46,670 nt of DNA from a virus, in the IMG/VR virus record IMGVR_UViG_3300046804_004525, positions 1 through 46,670 of that record. The stretch is one strand, 5' to 3'. The notes under the pieces were generated by a model that saw only the letters and a list, made by a program, of their open reading frames with translations, was not told where the DNA came from and did not search any database. The translations under genes and the position numbers were made by a program. Shown piece by piece: positions 12,944 to 19,778 of the stretch (the stretch's first letter is position 1; the number at the start of each line of letters is the position of its first letter).

Positions 12944-13057
12944 ATGAACGACGAACTTCACAACTACGAGATGACGGCTGAGGAACTTCCCGAATACGAG
13001 ATCTTCCTCGCTGAGATCAGTGATACTCCCACTATGTCTGATTATCTGGTGGGCTAA
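12944..13057 (+). CDS. Tiny acidic protein, 37 aa
   Basis: Reads MNDELHNYEMTAEELPEYEI then FLAEISDTPTMSDYLVG. Over a quarter of residues are acidic. It is supported by a standard promoter with 9-nt spacing; the longer gene at 13104 follows after 46 nt of repetitive ACTAATACTA-type linker, which has no TTGAC box. Confidence 0.65.
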   Translation: MNDELHNYEMTAEELPEYEIFLAEISDTPTMSDYLVG

Positions 13058-13103
13058 TAAATAATAAACTCTAACACTACTAACTAACACTAATACTAAT
13101 ACT

Positions 13104-13622
13104 ATGGCTATTAAAAAGAACGACATCGTTACCAATAACAAAGAGATCCGCATTGGTTCACCCTCACCCAAGAACCCCAACGTCATTCCCGTTGGTACTC
13201 AACTCCGCGTCTGGAAGGCTAGTCGCCGTGGCGTTCTCAATTGTACTACAGTTGATCGTAACATTACCTATGCTACTATCAATGTTTACCGTGAGGATGT
13301 CACTAAAGTGGAACAACCCAAGCCTGTTGTTAATGTAGGCGACATCTTTGTTTGTAGCTGGGGCTACGATCAAACCAATATTGATTACTACAAGGTGCTT
13401 GAGGTAAAGAATAAATCAGTAGTCATTAGTGCTATTGGCAAAGATAGTAACTACACTGGTCATATGCAAGGTGAGTGTAATCCTCTGCCTGATGTTGTAA
13501 TTGGTGAACCCAAGACCAAACGTATCCTTCCCAATGGTGATAGTGTAAGCCTCAAGATGACCAATTACAGCTGGGCTTATCCTTGGAATGGTAAAACCAA
13601 CCACTTTACTGAGTGGGCTTAA
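13104..13622 (+). CDS. Conserved phage hypothetical protein, 172 aa
   Basis: The middle motif VGDIFVCSWGYDQTNIDYYK, followed by KSVVIS and, near the end, YSWAYPWNGKTNHFTEWA, is typical of a phage protein family of unknown function with an SH3/KOW-like beta fold. The length is normal. It is the last gene of the rightward early block; a stem-loop lies about 55 nt after its stop. Confidence 0.85.
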   Translation: MAIKKNDIVTNNKEIRIGSPSPKNPNVIPVGTQLRVWKASRRGVLNCTTVDRNITYATINVYREDVTKVEQPKPVVNVGDIFVCSWGYDQTNIDYYKVLEVKNKSVVISAIGKDSNYTGHMQGECNPLPDVVIGEPKTKRILPNGDSVSLKMTNYSWAYPWNGKTNHFTEWA

Positions 13623-13944
13623 TAGGGTAGCTCCATAGGGGGCTGTGTCACTTTGACACCATTTATAAACAGTACGGGGTAGGGGGTATAGCTCCCTACC
13701 TCTTTGTATTATTATACCGGGGGGAGGGGCGGGGGCACCCTACCGAAGTTGGTTCTGAACATGACAAACCCGCGCCACCACCCCGCGTGGGGGTACACCT
13801 GACACACAAGGAGGTTTTTTACTTGGGGTTTTTGCATATGTGAAATTGCGGTTTTTGTGGTGTATTTTTTGCGCTTTTTTTGGGTATTTTGGGTTTTGGC
13901 TGGGGGATAAATTTTTTATGGGGGTAATTGTATATGTTGATATA
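13623..13944. other. Non-coding gap between early block and leftward cluster
   Basis: No credible gene. It holds two stem-loops after the last early gene (GTGTCA / TGACAC at 13645-13659; GGTAGGG / CCCTACC at 13678-13700), a third at 13780-13794 (ACCCC / GGGGT), and a strongly G/T-biased plus strand from about 13800. The stems probably end transcription from the left; no promoter for either direction was clear. Confidence 0.5.
13678..13706 (+). terminator. Probable terminator of the early block
   Basis: A 7-bp stem GGTAGGG / CCCTACC is followed by TCTTTGT. The tail is weak. Confidence 0.5.
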
Positions 13945-14412
13945 TTAGATGGGTCTGACATGTCTGGCTGGGTTACCGTATGCGATATAATTGGGTTTGA
14001 TATTTTTTGAGACTAGGGATCCTGCTCCTATCATTGCGTTTTCGCCGATGGTTGTGCCGCATATTATTGTGGTATTTGCGCAAATGCTTGCTCCTTTTTT
14101 GATGAGGGTTTTTCGGAATTTATCTGACCAATCGCCGATGGCTCTTGGGAAGATGTCATTGGTAGTGATGACGTTTGGTCCTATGAATACATTATCTTCT
14201 ATTGATAGGCCTTCGTATATGAGGCTATGGTTTTGGATTTTGCAATTATTACCTATGGTGACATTTGGGCCTATGTATACGCCTTCACCTATTATGCAAT
14301 TATCGCCTATGACTGTATTTTTGCATATGTGTGTGAATGCCCATATTTTTGTATTTGGGCCTATATTTTCTGGGTTAGTGTCAATGATAGCGGATGGGTG
14401 TATATATGGCAT
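13945..14412 (-). CDS. Hexapeptide-repeat (left-handed beta-helix) acyltransferase, 155 aa
   Basis: Repeated hexapeptides (IGPNTKIW, IGDNCIIGEGVYIGPNVTIG, IGENAMIGAGSLV) cover most of the protein, ending with the typical YGNPARHVRPI cap. This fits sugar N- or O-acetyltransferases of the WbbJ/WlbB/FdtC type, which use acetyl-CoA to modify nucleotide-sugar amino or hydroxyl groups. With the next two leftward genes it suggests a small glycan-modifying cluster, for phage decoration or host surface change. Substrate is unknown. Confidence 0.88.
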   Translation of the reverse strand: MPYIHPSAIIDTNPENIGPNTKIWAFTHICKNTVIGDNCIIGEGVYIGPNVTIGNNCKIQNHSLIYEGLSIEDNVFIGPNVITTNDIFPRAIGDWSDKFRKTLIKKGASICANTTIICGTTIGENAMIGAGSLVSKNIKPNYIAYGNPARHVRPI

Positions 14413-14422
14413 GGTGATGATA

Positions 14423-15088
14423 TTAGAATGTTTTGATTATTTCTTTATTATTGAAGCAGGTGGCAGGGTCGAAGTAGCTTTTGTGGTATAGGTTACTTAG
14501 GTGGATGGCGTGTGCTTGTTTTAGCACATATTGTTTATGTATTTTGTCATTGAATACGCGTCTACTGAATAGCAGGTCTGAGCTACTATATGGCCATTGT
14601 AGAGTTTGGAATGGGTATTTTTGCCAAATGTGTTTGTGCATACCTGTGTAGCACCAACCTGTGAATGCTGATTCTATGATATCTGGCAGGCTATTAATTT
14701 CGTGAGTTTTGTAGCTATGTTGTAGTATATTATTTGCGAATTGAATGGTTGTGAAATTTGGTTTAAATATTAGGTTATGGAAGTTATTTGGTTTTACGAT
14801 AGTGGTGTGGTGTGAATTTTGTCTATGTAGACACCAGCCTGAAATGATTGGGTGGTATTGTATATTATGTTGTAATTGTATGAAGTATTCTTTTTTTATA
14901 AGAGCGTCATCGCTTGTGATGAAGTAGTATTTGAAATTGGAAGTATTGATGAAGTTATTGAGGATGGGTGCTAATTCGTATTCTTTGAATCCTTTGAACC
15001 AAATTTTTTCACAGGGCAGGTTTATATTGCAGTCTATGACTGACTGAATATCTCTGACTGTCAATATCATTAATACTGTATCGTTCAT
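14423..15088 (-). CDS. Probable glycosyltransferase, 221 aa
   Basis: Near residue 55 KYYFITSDDAL gives a DD pair in a context like the DXD site of GT-A fold glycosyltransferases, after an N-terminal VLMILTVRD start. The rest is rich in aromatic and His residues. It overlaps the upstream gene by 4 nt (15085-15088) and the acyltransferase follows 10 nt later, so all three leftward genes form an operon. No named family was recognised, so the assignment rests on motif and context. Confidence 0.55.
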   Translation of the reverse strand: MNDTVLMILTVRDIQSVIDCNINLPCEKIWFKGFKEYELAPILNNFINTSNFKYYFITSDDALIKKEYFIQLQHNIQYHPIISGWCLHRQNSHHTTIVKPNNFHNLIFKPNFTTIQFANNILQHSYKTHEINSLPDIIESAFTGWCYTGMHKHIWQKYPFQTLQWPYSSSDLLFSRRVFNDKIHKQYVLKQAHAIHLSNLYHKSYFDPATCFNNKEIIKTF

Positions 15089-15753
15089 ATGATGTATGTA
15101 TAATAGTATAGAATATCGTTTATGATGTCGAGTGAATTTTTATTATGCAGTTGATTGGGGTGATAGTTTGTATCTGGATTTTCGCTATTTGGCTGATAGA
15201 ATCTGCCTACGTGAAGGCCGAGGTAGTATTGTTTATTTGGGTCATTGGTTTTATATTTTACGTCTGCGATGTGATTGAATTCGGATGAATTTGCGACGAT
15301 ATCATTTTTTATTGAGATATCACATAGTGTTTCTTTTTTAAAATTTTCTATTACGTTCATCCAAACGTATAATTCTTTTTCATCTTTTGGGTGTAGTGTA
15401 AAGTTTACTAATTTGTATTTGCAATCTAGAGTATCGGTGAGGTACAATTCACGATTATAATAAATTTCTATATGGTAGGGTATAAAATGTTTTGTAAAAC
15501 TGGGCATGAGCCAGCATCCCAATTTGCAATCGTTTGTTGTTAATAGTGTTTTGTTGGATATGGTTTCGAGTTCTTCGATTGTTGAGACTATACCTAATTG
15601 ATCTGGGTGTGATTGCAGTCTACGTTTTATTTTTTTGTGTAAAAAATATGTTTTTACCATGTAGTGTGATTCTTTATTTTTTGCATATTCTACATCGTAG
15701 TAATTATTATTGATAACCAGACCGTCTGTATAATCTATAGTGAAGTTGTGCAT
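15085..15753 (-). CDS. Unknown protein of the leftward glycan cluster, 222 aa
   Basis: First gene of the leftward operon. No clear motif. The C-terminal half has YYLGLHVGRFYQPNSENPDT. It could be a second sugar-transfer or sugar-binding enzyme, given its coupling by overlap to the next gene, but the sequence does not show it. The coding strand is A/C-rich, unlike the G/T-rich coding strand of the rightward early genes. Confidence 0.7.
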   Translation of the reverse strand: MHNFTIDYTDGLVINNNYYDVEYAKNKESHYMVKTYFLHKKIKRRLQSHPDQLGIVSTIEELETISNKTLLTTNDCKLGCWLMPSFTKHFIPYHIEIYYNRELYLTDTLDCKYKLVNFTLHPKDEKELYVWMNVIENFKKETLCDISIKNDIVANSSEFNHIADVKYKTNDPNKQYYLGLHVGRFYQPNSENPDTNYHPNQLHNKNSLDIINDILYYYTYII

Positions 15754-15842
15754 AATGTTTATATATACGTGTAATTGTTGGGTAATAATTTATTTTAATA
15801 TAATAAATTTGTGGTTAATTTTGACAGTATATATGGAATAAT

Positions 15843-15980
15843 ATGGTTGCGTTGAGTGAATTACAATTATTGATAATAGGATGGGTAATAACTGGAGGAG
15901 TTAGTATTGTTTTGAGTTTTGTTACTATGTTGGTGGTATATAGTTTATATTGTTTATATAAAGTTATAAAGAATTTTAGT
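15843..15980 (+). CDS. Tiny single-span membrane protein, 45 aa
   Basis: Starts MVALSELQLLIIGWVITGGV and continues as one long hydrophobic helix (residues 8-38), ending with a charged LYKSYKEF tail. A TTGACA lies 21 nt upstream of the ATG, close for a promoter. Small membrane proteins of this kind occur in phages as holin-like or regulatory peptides, but no role is shown. Confidence 0.5.
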
Positions 15981-16030
15981 AACAAGTATTAATATCTATA
16001 TTTATAAGTAATAGAACTGTATGTGTATAT

Positions 16031-17629
16031 ATGAATAATACTAAATTGCGTAAAATTATTAAGGATTTGATTCGTGAAAGATTGTCTGAAGATTATAAGG
16101 GTGAACCTAATAATGCTGCGGAAGTGGAGAGTGATAAGTTAACTGCTACATTGAGTGAATATGATAATAGTGAGGGTAATTATCCAGCTGTTACGTTGCA
16201 AGTATTTACTAATGGTGGTAAGAGCACGCATTTATTATTATATAAGGGTGATGCTAGAGCTAGTGAAAGGTCGTCTGATGTAGATTTTAAAACGTCTACA
16301 CCATTCAGTAGTATAGTTCGTAGTCTTAAATCTACGAGTGGAACTAGGCAGGATGAGGATGTCAAGGCTATATTGAGAAATTTGACATCTGGTGAATTGG
16401 CTGAGTTGATACGAGAGAAGGTTATATTAACAACAAATATTCCGAATGAGATCTTGGATTTGACTGGCAAGCATGTAGAGCGAGGTGAAAACAATCCTTA
16501 TGGATTTGGAATGTATGAAGGTGTAATTATACCTAAATCATCTGTACAGACACTTCGTCAATTTGTGGATAGTAGTGGATTGGATGAGGTTAATATGTTG
16601 GGTGCTACGACTACGCCGTTGTCTTCTGATGAAATGCAAGCATATTTAGCTAAGACAGTAGCTGGTAAGAAAACGAATTTAGATAAATATAAAATGCCTT
16701 ATATTCATAGAGGCAATGTTGTGATTAAGGATGAAAACAATCGTACATTTGATTTGGACAAGTTAAAGGCGGCTATAATTACACGTCCTGAAAAATTGTT
16801 GAAACAGAATGAGAAGATTACACATAGTGGTGGTGAGAGTGCACAATATTTTAATATTGGTTTACCGGCGTTAAAAGGTTTGGCTGTGGATGAAAAGACA
16901 GGAGAGTTTGTTGTGGTTGATACGTGTCCTGGTGCGGGTGCTTGTCAAGTATATTGTTATGCTAAAAAAGGTGGATATGTACAATGGAAGTCGAGTAGTA
17001 TGTCACAGACTCGTATATTAAATTTTTTATTAAATGATCCTGATGGATTTAAAGCAAAGTTAGAATCTGAAATTAAGTTAGCTGTAGATAAATTTAATAA
17101 AAAGGGAGCTAGAGTGGTTATTAGATGGCATGATGCGGGTGATTTTTTTAGTCCTGATTATGTGAATTTAGCTTATAGTGTTGCTAAAAAGTTTCCGTTG
17201 GTTGATTTTTATGCTTATACTAAGATGGCGGGTGTAGCTACTGGAGATAAACCTATTAATTTCAAGATGAATTTTAGTATGGGTGCTAAACCCGGAGAAG
17301 AAAAGCAAATTAATTTTAGTAAAACCAAACATAGTACTGTTGTACCAAAGCAAATGTTTACTGATTTAATATTGAAAGATGCTGATGGTAAATTGATAAA
17401 AGATGAGGATGGTAAGATGCAATTTAAGTCACCTCAAGCTATAGATATATTAAAGGATAAGTTGGCCGCTAAGTATAATGTTTTTAAAGATAGTATTATT
17501 ACATATGATGAGATGAAGCGAATACCAGTTAGTACGGCTCCTCAATGGAATGTGATTGTAAAGCCGGGTGATGGTGATGAAAGTGCAAATAGATTAGATG
17601 TAATTGGCACTTGGCTATTGATTCATTGA
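16031..17629 (+). CDS. GP88-family protein, 532 aa
   Basis: The C-terminal 270 residues match the Gene product 88 family: FNIGLPALKG, then CPGAGACQVYCYA with Cys299, 305 and 309, then VIRWHDAGDFFS and DFYAYTKM. The three clustered cysteines suggest a metal or iron-sulphur centre; no reaction is established. The N-terminal MNNTKLRKIIKDLIRERLSE helix and an extra 250-residue region make this protein longer than usual GP88 members. TATTTATA lies 24 nt before the ATG. Confidence 0.8.
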   Translation: MNNTKLRKIIKDLIRERLSEDYKGEPNNAAEVESDKLTATLSEYDNSEGNYPAVTLQVFTNGGKSTHLLLYKGDARASERSSDVDFKTSTPFSSIVRSLKSTSGTRQDEDVKAILRNLTSGELAELIREKVILTTNIPNEILDLTGKHVERGENNPYGFGMYEGVIIPKSSVQTLRQFVDSSGLDEVNMLGATTTPLSSDEMQAYLAKTVAGKKTNLDKYKMPYIHRGNVVIKDENNRTFDLDKLKAAIITRPEKLLKQNEKITHSGGESAQYFNIGLPALKGLAVDEKTGEFVVVDTCPGAGACQVYCYAKKGGYVQWKSSSMSQTRILNFLLNDPDGFKAKLESEIKLAVDKFNKKGARVVIRWHDAGDFFSPDYVNLAYSVAKKFPLVDFYAYTKMAGVATGDKPINFKMNFSMGAKPGEEKQINFSKTKHSTVVPKQMFTDLILKDADGKLIKDEDGKMQFKSPQAIDILKDKLAAKYNVFKDSIITYDEMKRIPVSTAPQWNVIVKPGDGDESANRLDVIGTWLLIH

Positions 17630-17638
17630 AAAAAATAT

Positions 17639-17675
17639 TTGCCATTTTGATGAAGTGATGATATATATTAGAGTA
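17639..17675 (+). promoter_or_regulatory. Promoter of attenuator module 1
   Basis: TTGCCA (17639-17644), 17 bp, TATATA (17662-17667), 8 nt, ATG 17676. Same spacing as in module 2. Confidence 0.6.
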
Positions 17676-17753
17676 ATGAAAGTACATTATACAAATATTA
17701 ATTGTTGGAATACCTTTACAAATTATAGAGGTGTGACGGCTGATATTGTGTAA
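17676..17753 (+). CDS. Short leader ORF of module 1, 25 codons
   Basis: Encodes MKVHYTNINCWNTFTNYRGV then TADIV. Its last 20 nt form the 5' arm of the long stem at 17734-17786, so a ribosome finishing this ORF would cover that arm. The peptide itself is not similar to the 17-codon ORF of module 2. Translation is inferred from the promoter and position. Confidence 0.5.
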   Translation: MKVHYTNINCWNTFTNYRGVTADIV

Positions 17754-17810
17754 TGTAGTTTAGAACCCGAACAATATCAACCGTCACCGAAAAAAAGTGA
17801 CGGTTTTTTT
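17734..17810 (+). promoter_or_regulatory. Antiterminator / terminator pair, module 1
   Basis: TGACGG-c-TGATATTG (17734-17748) pairs with CAATATCA-a-CCGTCA (17772-17786). The last bases of that arm also form the terminator CCGTCAC (17781-17787) with GTGACGG (17797-17803), followed by seven T. The two folds exclude each other, as in transcription attenuators. Confidence 0.75.
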
Positions 17811-17820
17811 ATTTTTGGGT

Positions 17821-17854
17821 TTGACAGTGTAAGAAACTATGATAGACTGAAAGA
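17821..17854 (+). promoter_or_regulatory. Strong promoter of tRNA array 1
   Basis: TTGACA (17821-17826), 16 bp, TAGACT (17843-17848). Confidence 0.88.
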
Positions 17855-18029
17855 AGATTAAGAAACGGCTTGAAACTCCATCTGTTGAGCCACCGCCAGT
17901 AACCAAAGGTAAAGACTGGGAAAATCAATTGATTGGTCCGTGGGTGATATGCTATGTGCAGAACCTATAGGGCGATGACAGTATTACTGAGGTGATTACT
18001 GTGTATTTGGTAAATAAATACAATTTTAT
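17855..18029 (+). ncRNA. Conserved leader RNA ahead of tRNA array 1
   Basis: Shares two blocks with the leader of array 2: TTGAAACTCCATCTGTTG closed by GGCT/AGCC (17867-17891), and AGAACC-TATA-GGCGATGACAGTA (17960-17983). Between them the sequences differ, as expected for RNA stems. It lies between promoter and tRNA-Thr and has no ORF. Confidence 0.65.
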
Positions 18030-18104
18030 GCCTGTGTAGCTCAGTGGTAGAGCAGTAGTTTTGTAAACTACCGGTCGTCGGTTCAAATCCGACCGCAGGC
18101 TCCA
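18030..18104 (+). tRNA. tRNA-Thr (TGT)
   Basis: Full cloverleaf with a GCCTGTG acceptor, loop TTTGTAA with anticodon TGT, T loop TTCAAAT and encoded CCA. First tRNA of array 1. Confidence 0.95.
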
Positions 18105-18113
18105 GATTTAAAT

Positions 18114-18188
18114 GGTGTACGTAGCATAAAAGTAATGTCGTGGTTTGTGAAGCCACCTAAGCGGGGGCAGTACCCGTCGTATACCCCA
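18114..18188 (+). tRNA. tRNA-His (GTG)
   Basis: The extra G at -1 pairs with C73, as required for tRNA-His. Anticodon loop TTGTGAA, CCA encoded. The T loop is GGCAGTA instead of TTCNANN, and the D loop lacks the usual GG. Confidence 0.92.
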
Positions 18189-18197
18189 ATTTTAATT

Positions 18198-18275
18198 GCT
18201 GGCGTAGCTCAATTGGATTAGAGCATCTGACTACGGATCAGAAGGTTGTAGGTTCGACTCCTACCGGCAGCACCA
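18198..18275 (+). tRNA. tRNA-Arg (ACG)
   Basis: Anticodon loop CTACGGA, canonical D and T loops, CCA encoded. One G-G mismatch at acceptor pair 5-68. Confidence 0.93.
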
Positions 18276-18280
18276 ATTTT

Positions 18281-18378
18281 ATTTGATGATACTATAGGTA
18301 TAGTTGTAAGCAAGATTTCCCTACCTAGCATAATCTGAAACAAAGAAGCGTTGAGGTCTTGGTCATCAAATATTTTTT
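18281..18378 (+). ncRNA. Array-embedded structured RNA R1
   Basis: A perfect 9-bp stem (ATTTGATGA 18281-18289 / TCATCAAAT 18363-18371) closes a 91-nt element with internal TAGGTA/TACCTA and AAGA/TCTT hairpins, followed by six T. It is tRNA-sized but has no cloverleaf, no T arm and no CCA. No ORF. Confidence 0.6.
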
Positions 18379-18381
18379 AAT

Positions 18382-18459
18382 ATCCGCCCATGTTCCAAGG
18401 ATTAGGCGAGACGGTCTCCAAAACCGATTGGGTAGGTTCGATTCCTACGGCGGATGCCA
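18382..18459 (+). tRNA. tRNA-Trp (CCA)
   Basis: Acceptor ATCCGCC/GGCGGAT, anticodon loop CTCCAAA, T loop TTCGATT, CCA encoded. The D arm is irregular. Confidence 0.9.
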
Positions 18460-18468
18460 ATTTATAAT

Positions 18469-18543
18469 TCCAGAGTAGCTCAATGGTAGAGCGTTCGGCT
18501 GTTAACCGAAATGTTGAAGGTTCGAGCCCTTCCTCTGGAGCCA
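18469..18543 (+). tRNA. tRNA-Asn (GTT)
   Basis: Acceptor TCCAGAG/CTCTGGA, anticodon loop CTGTTAA, canonical D and T loops, CCA encoded. Confidence 0.95.
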
Positions 18544-18548
18544 ATTTT

Positions 18549-18660
18549 GAATGTATATTATGTTTTGGTTGAAGGTTCGGCAGTCAATCAAATTGCAATA
18601 AAACGAACATAAAGTGCCGCAGGATACCAAATATCCATTGTTCAATATACATTCGTTTTT
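18549..18660 (+). ncRNA. Array-embedded structured RNA R2
   Basis: A perfect 11-bp stem (GAATGTATATT 18549-18559 / AATATACATTC 18644-18654) closes a 106-nt RNA with nested TTATGTT/AACATAA, CGGCA/TGCCG and GGATA/TATCC pairings, followed by five T. It starts 5 nt after tRNA-Asn and ends just before tRNA-Tyr. No ORF and no cloverleaf. Confidence 0.65.
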
Positions 18661-18662
18661 AT

Positions 18663-18749
18663 GGGAGTATCGCATAGCAGCAATTGCAAGAGACTGTAAA
18701 TCTCTCGACCGAAAGGTCTACGTAGGTGCAAGTCCTACTGCTCCCACCA
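18663..18749 (+). tRNA. tRNA-Tyr (GTA)
   Basis: Class II tRNA with a long variable arm (GACC...GGTC). Anticodon loop CTGTAAA, acceptor GGGAGTA/TGCTCCC, CCA encoded. Confidence 0.93.
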
Positions 18750-18754
18750 TTTTT

Positions 18755-18861
18755 GATTACATATAGTTCAGTGGTAGATCGATGCTCACTATGATGGTAA
18801 ATGACACCGTAAAAGGGTGATAAAGCATTGGCCGTTGGTTCGAATCCAACTATGTAATCAA
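18755..18861 (+). tRNA. Aberrant tRNA-like gene with a 41-nt anticodon-arm loop
   Basis: Acceptor TTACATA/TATGTAA (extended by GA/TC), D arm GTTCAGTGGTAGATC, and a canonical T arm GTTGG-TTCGAAT-CCAAC are present. The anticodon stem CGATG (18780-18784) / CATTG (18826-18830) encloses 41 nt instead of 7. The 3' end is TCAA, not CCA. It may be an intron-bearing tRNA, a decoy or a degenerating gene. The identity cannot be assigned. Confidence 0.6.
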
Positions 18862-18867
18862 GTTTTT

Positions 18868-18942
18868 GGCTCAGTAGCTCCAATGTAGAGCAGAAGCCTG
18901 AAGAGCTTTGTGTTGTCAGTTCAAGTCTGACCTGAGCCACCA
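18868..18942 (+). tRNA. tRNA-Phe (GAA)
   Basis: Acceptor GGCTCAG/CTGAGCC, anticodon loop CTGAAGA, T loop TTCAAGT, CCA encoded. Confidence 0.94.
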
Positions 18943-18946
18943 TTTT

Positions 18947-19111
18947 ATGAAACAAAAAATTAAATTAGGTACATTAAGTGATAGATTGAGTAATGCTTTG
19001 ACGGATGAAAAGAAAGCGTTACAACAATTAAAGCGAAGTGGTTTACCATTGAGTGAGTATGGTGAGAAACTTTTAAAGAAGTTAGAAAAAGGTGTTGATG
19101 GAAACAAATAA
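18947..19111 (+). CDS. Small basic hypothetical protein, 54 aa
   Basis: MKQKIKLGTLSDRLSNALTD continues as a helical basic protein (LLKKLEKGVDGNK). It starts 5 nt after tRNA-Phe, so its message would be made by cleavage of the array transcript. A longer version starting inside the tRNA is rejected. No family recognised. Confidence 0.6.
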   Translation: MKQKIKLGTLSDRLSNALTDEKKALQQLKRSGLPLSEYGEKLLKKLEKGVDGNK

Positions 19112-19157
19112 TGTGGTAAGATGATTATAGTTCGTTGACACAACAAACAAGATTTAC

Positions 19158-19236
19158 GGAAGTGAAGCTACAATAGACGGGCATCTGACTCTTAATCAGA
19201 ATATTCGTGTGGGGGCAGTACCCACCACTTCCACCA
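19158..19236 (+). tRNA. tRNA-Lys (CTT)
   Basis: Acceptor GGAAGTG/CACTTCC, anticodon loop CTCTTAA, CCA encoded. The T loop is GGCAGTA and the D loop has no GG pair. Confidence 0.9.
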
Positions 19237-19244
19237 ATTTAAAT

Positions 19245-19320
19245 GGGGTAGAAGAGGAACAGCAGACTCATTTCCCTGTCACGGAAAAGATAGTGGGGGC
19301 AGCACCCATCTACCTCGCCA
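19245..19320 (+). tRNA. tRNA-Asp (GTC)
   Basis: Acceptor GGGGTAG/CTACCTC, anticodon loop CTGTCAC, CCA encoded. The T loop is GGCAGCA; position 8 is A, not the usual U. Confidence 0.88.
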
Positions 19321-19334
19321 TTTTAAATATTATT

Positions 19335-19577
19335 ATGACATACGGTGAAGTAAAACAGGCATATAAACAAGATATATTTTGCATTAAACAAAATCCCAAA
19401 GAATTTTTTTTGATGTTTATTAGACAATCAGAACAATTTAGAGATTGGGAATATCAATGGCTAAAAATAACATTATCACTTTGTAAATTGTGTATAAAGC
19501 GTTTTTATTTTATATTAAGATTTTGGGTAGTATGTATTTTGAACGGATATTTTCCGTGGGAAATACCTAAAGAATAA
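19335..19577 (+). CDS. Hypothetical protein with a hydrophobic helix, 80 aa
   Basis: MTYGEVKQAYKQDIFCIKQN is followed by an aromatic, hydrophobic C-terminal region (FYFILRFWVVCILNGYFPW) that may associate with the membrane. No family recognised. A frame extension upstream through two tRNAs is an artefact; the ATG at 19335 lies 14 nt after tRNA-Asp. Confidence 0.6.
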   Translation: MTYGEVKQAYKQDIFCIKQNPKEFFLMFIRQSEQFRDWEYQWLKITLSLCKLCIKRFYFILRFWVVCILNGYFPWEIPKE

Positions 19578-19585
19578 TTTTTAAT

Positions 19586-19663
19586 TGTCCCGTAGCTCAG
19601 TTGGTTTAGAGCAATGTGTTGATAACGCATGGGTCGTCGGTTCAAATCCGACCGGGATAACCA
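19586..19663 (+). tRNA. tRNA-Ile (GAT)
   Basis: Acceptor TGTCCCG/CGGGATA, anticodon loop TTGATAA, T loop TTCAAAT, CCA encoded. Confidence 0.94.
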
Positions 19664-19670
19664 TTTTAAT

Positions 19671-19747
19671 GCACTCGTAGCTCAATTGTATAGAGCCAAC
19701 GGCTTCTATCCGTAAGGTTGGGGGTTAGAGTCCCTCCGGGTGTACCA
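19671..19747 (+). tRNA. tRNA-Arg (TCT)
   Basis: Acceptor GCACTCG/CGGGTGT, anticodon loop CTTCTAT, T loop TTAGAGT, CCA encoded. Confidence 0.92.
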
Positions 19748-19778
19748 ATTTAAAATTGATATATATTTATAGTAGTAT

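Noticed and set aside
13740-13961. Minus-strand ORF of 73 codons
   Set aside because: Low-complexity sequence from the G/T-biased strand in a gap with stem-loops; no family-like pattern or promoter.
17965-18156. Minus-strand ORF with FEPTTGSLQNYCSTTELH peptide
   Set aside because: A known artefact: the complement of tRNA genes often reads like this. The tRNAs on the plus strand explain it. The same applies to ORFs at 18659-18955 and 23745-23999 (minus).
19209-19334. N-terminal extension of the ORF ending at 19577
   Set aside because: It runs through tRNA-Lys and tRNA-Asp. The ATG at 19335 after the tRNA is used instead.
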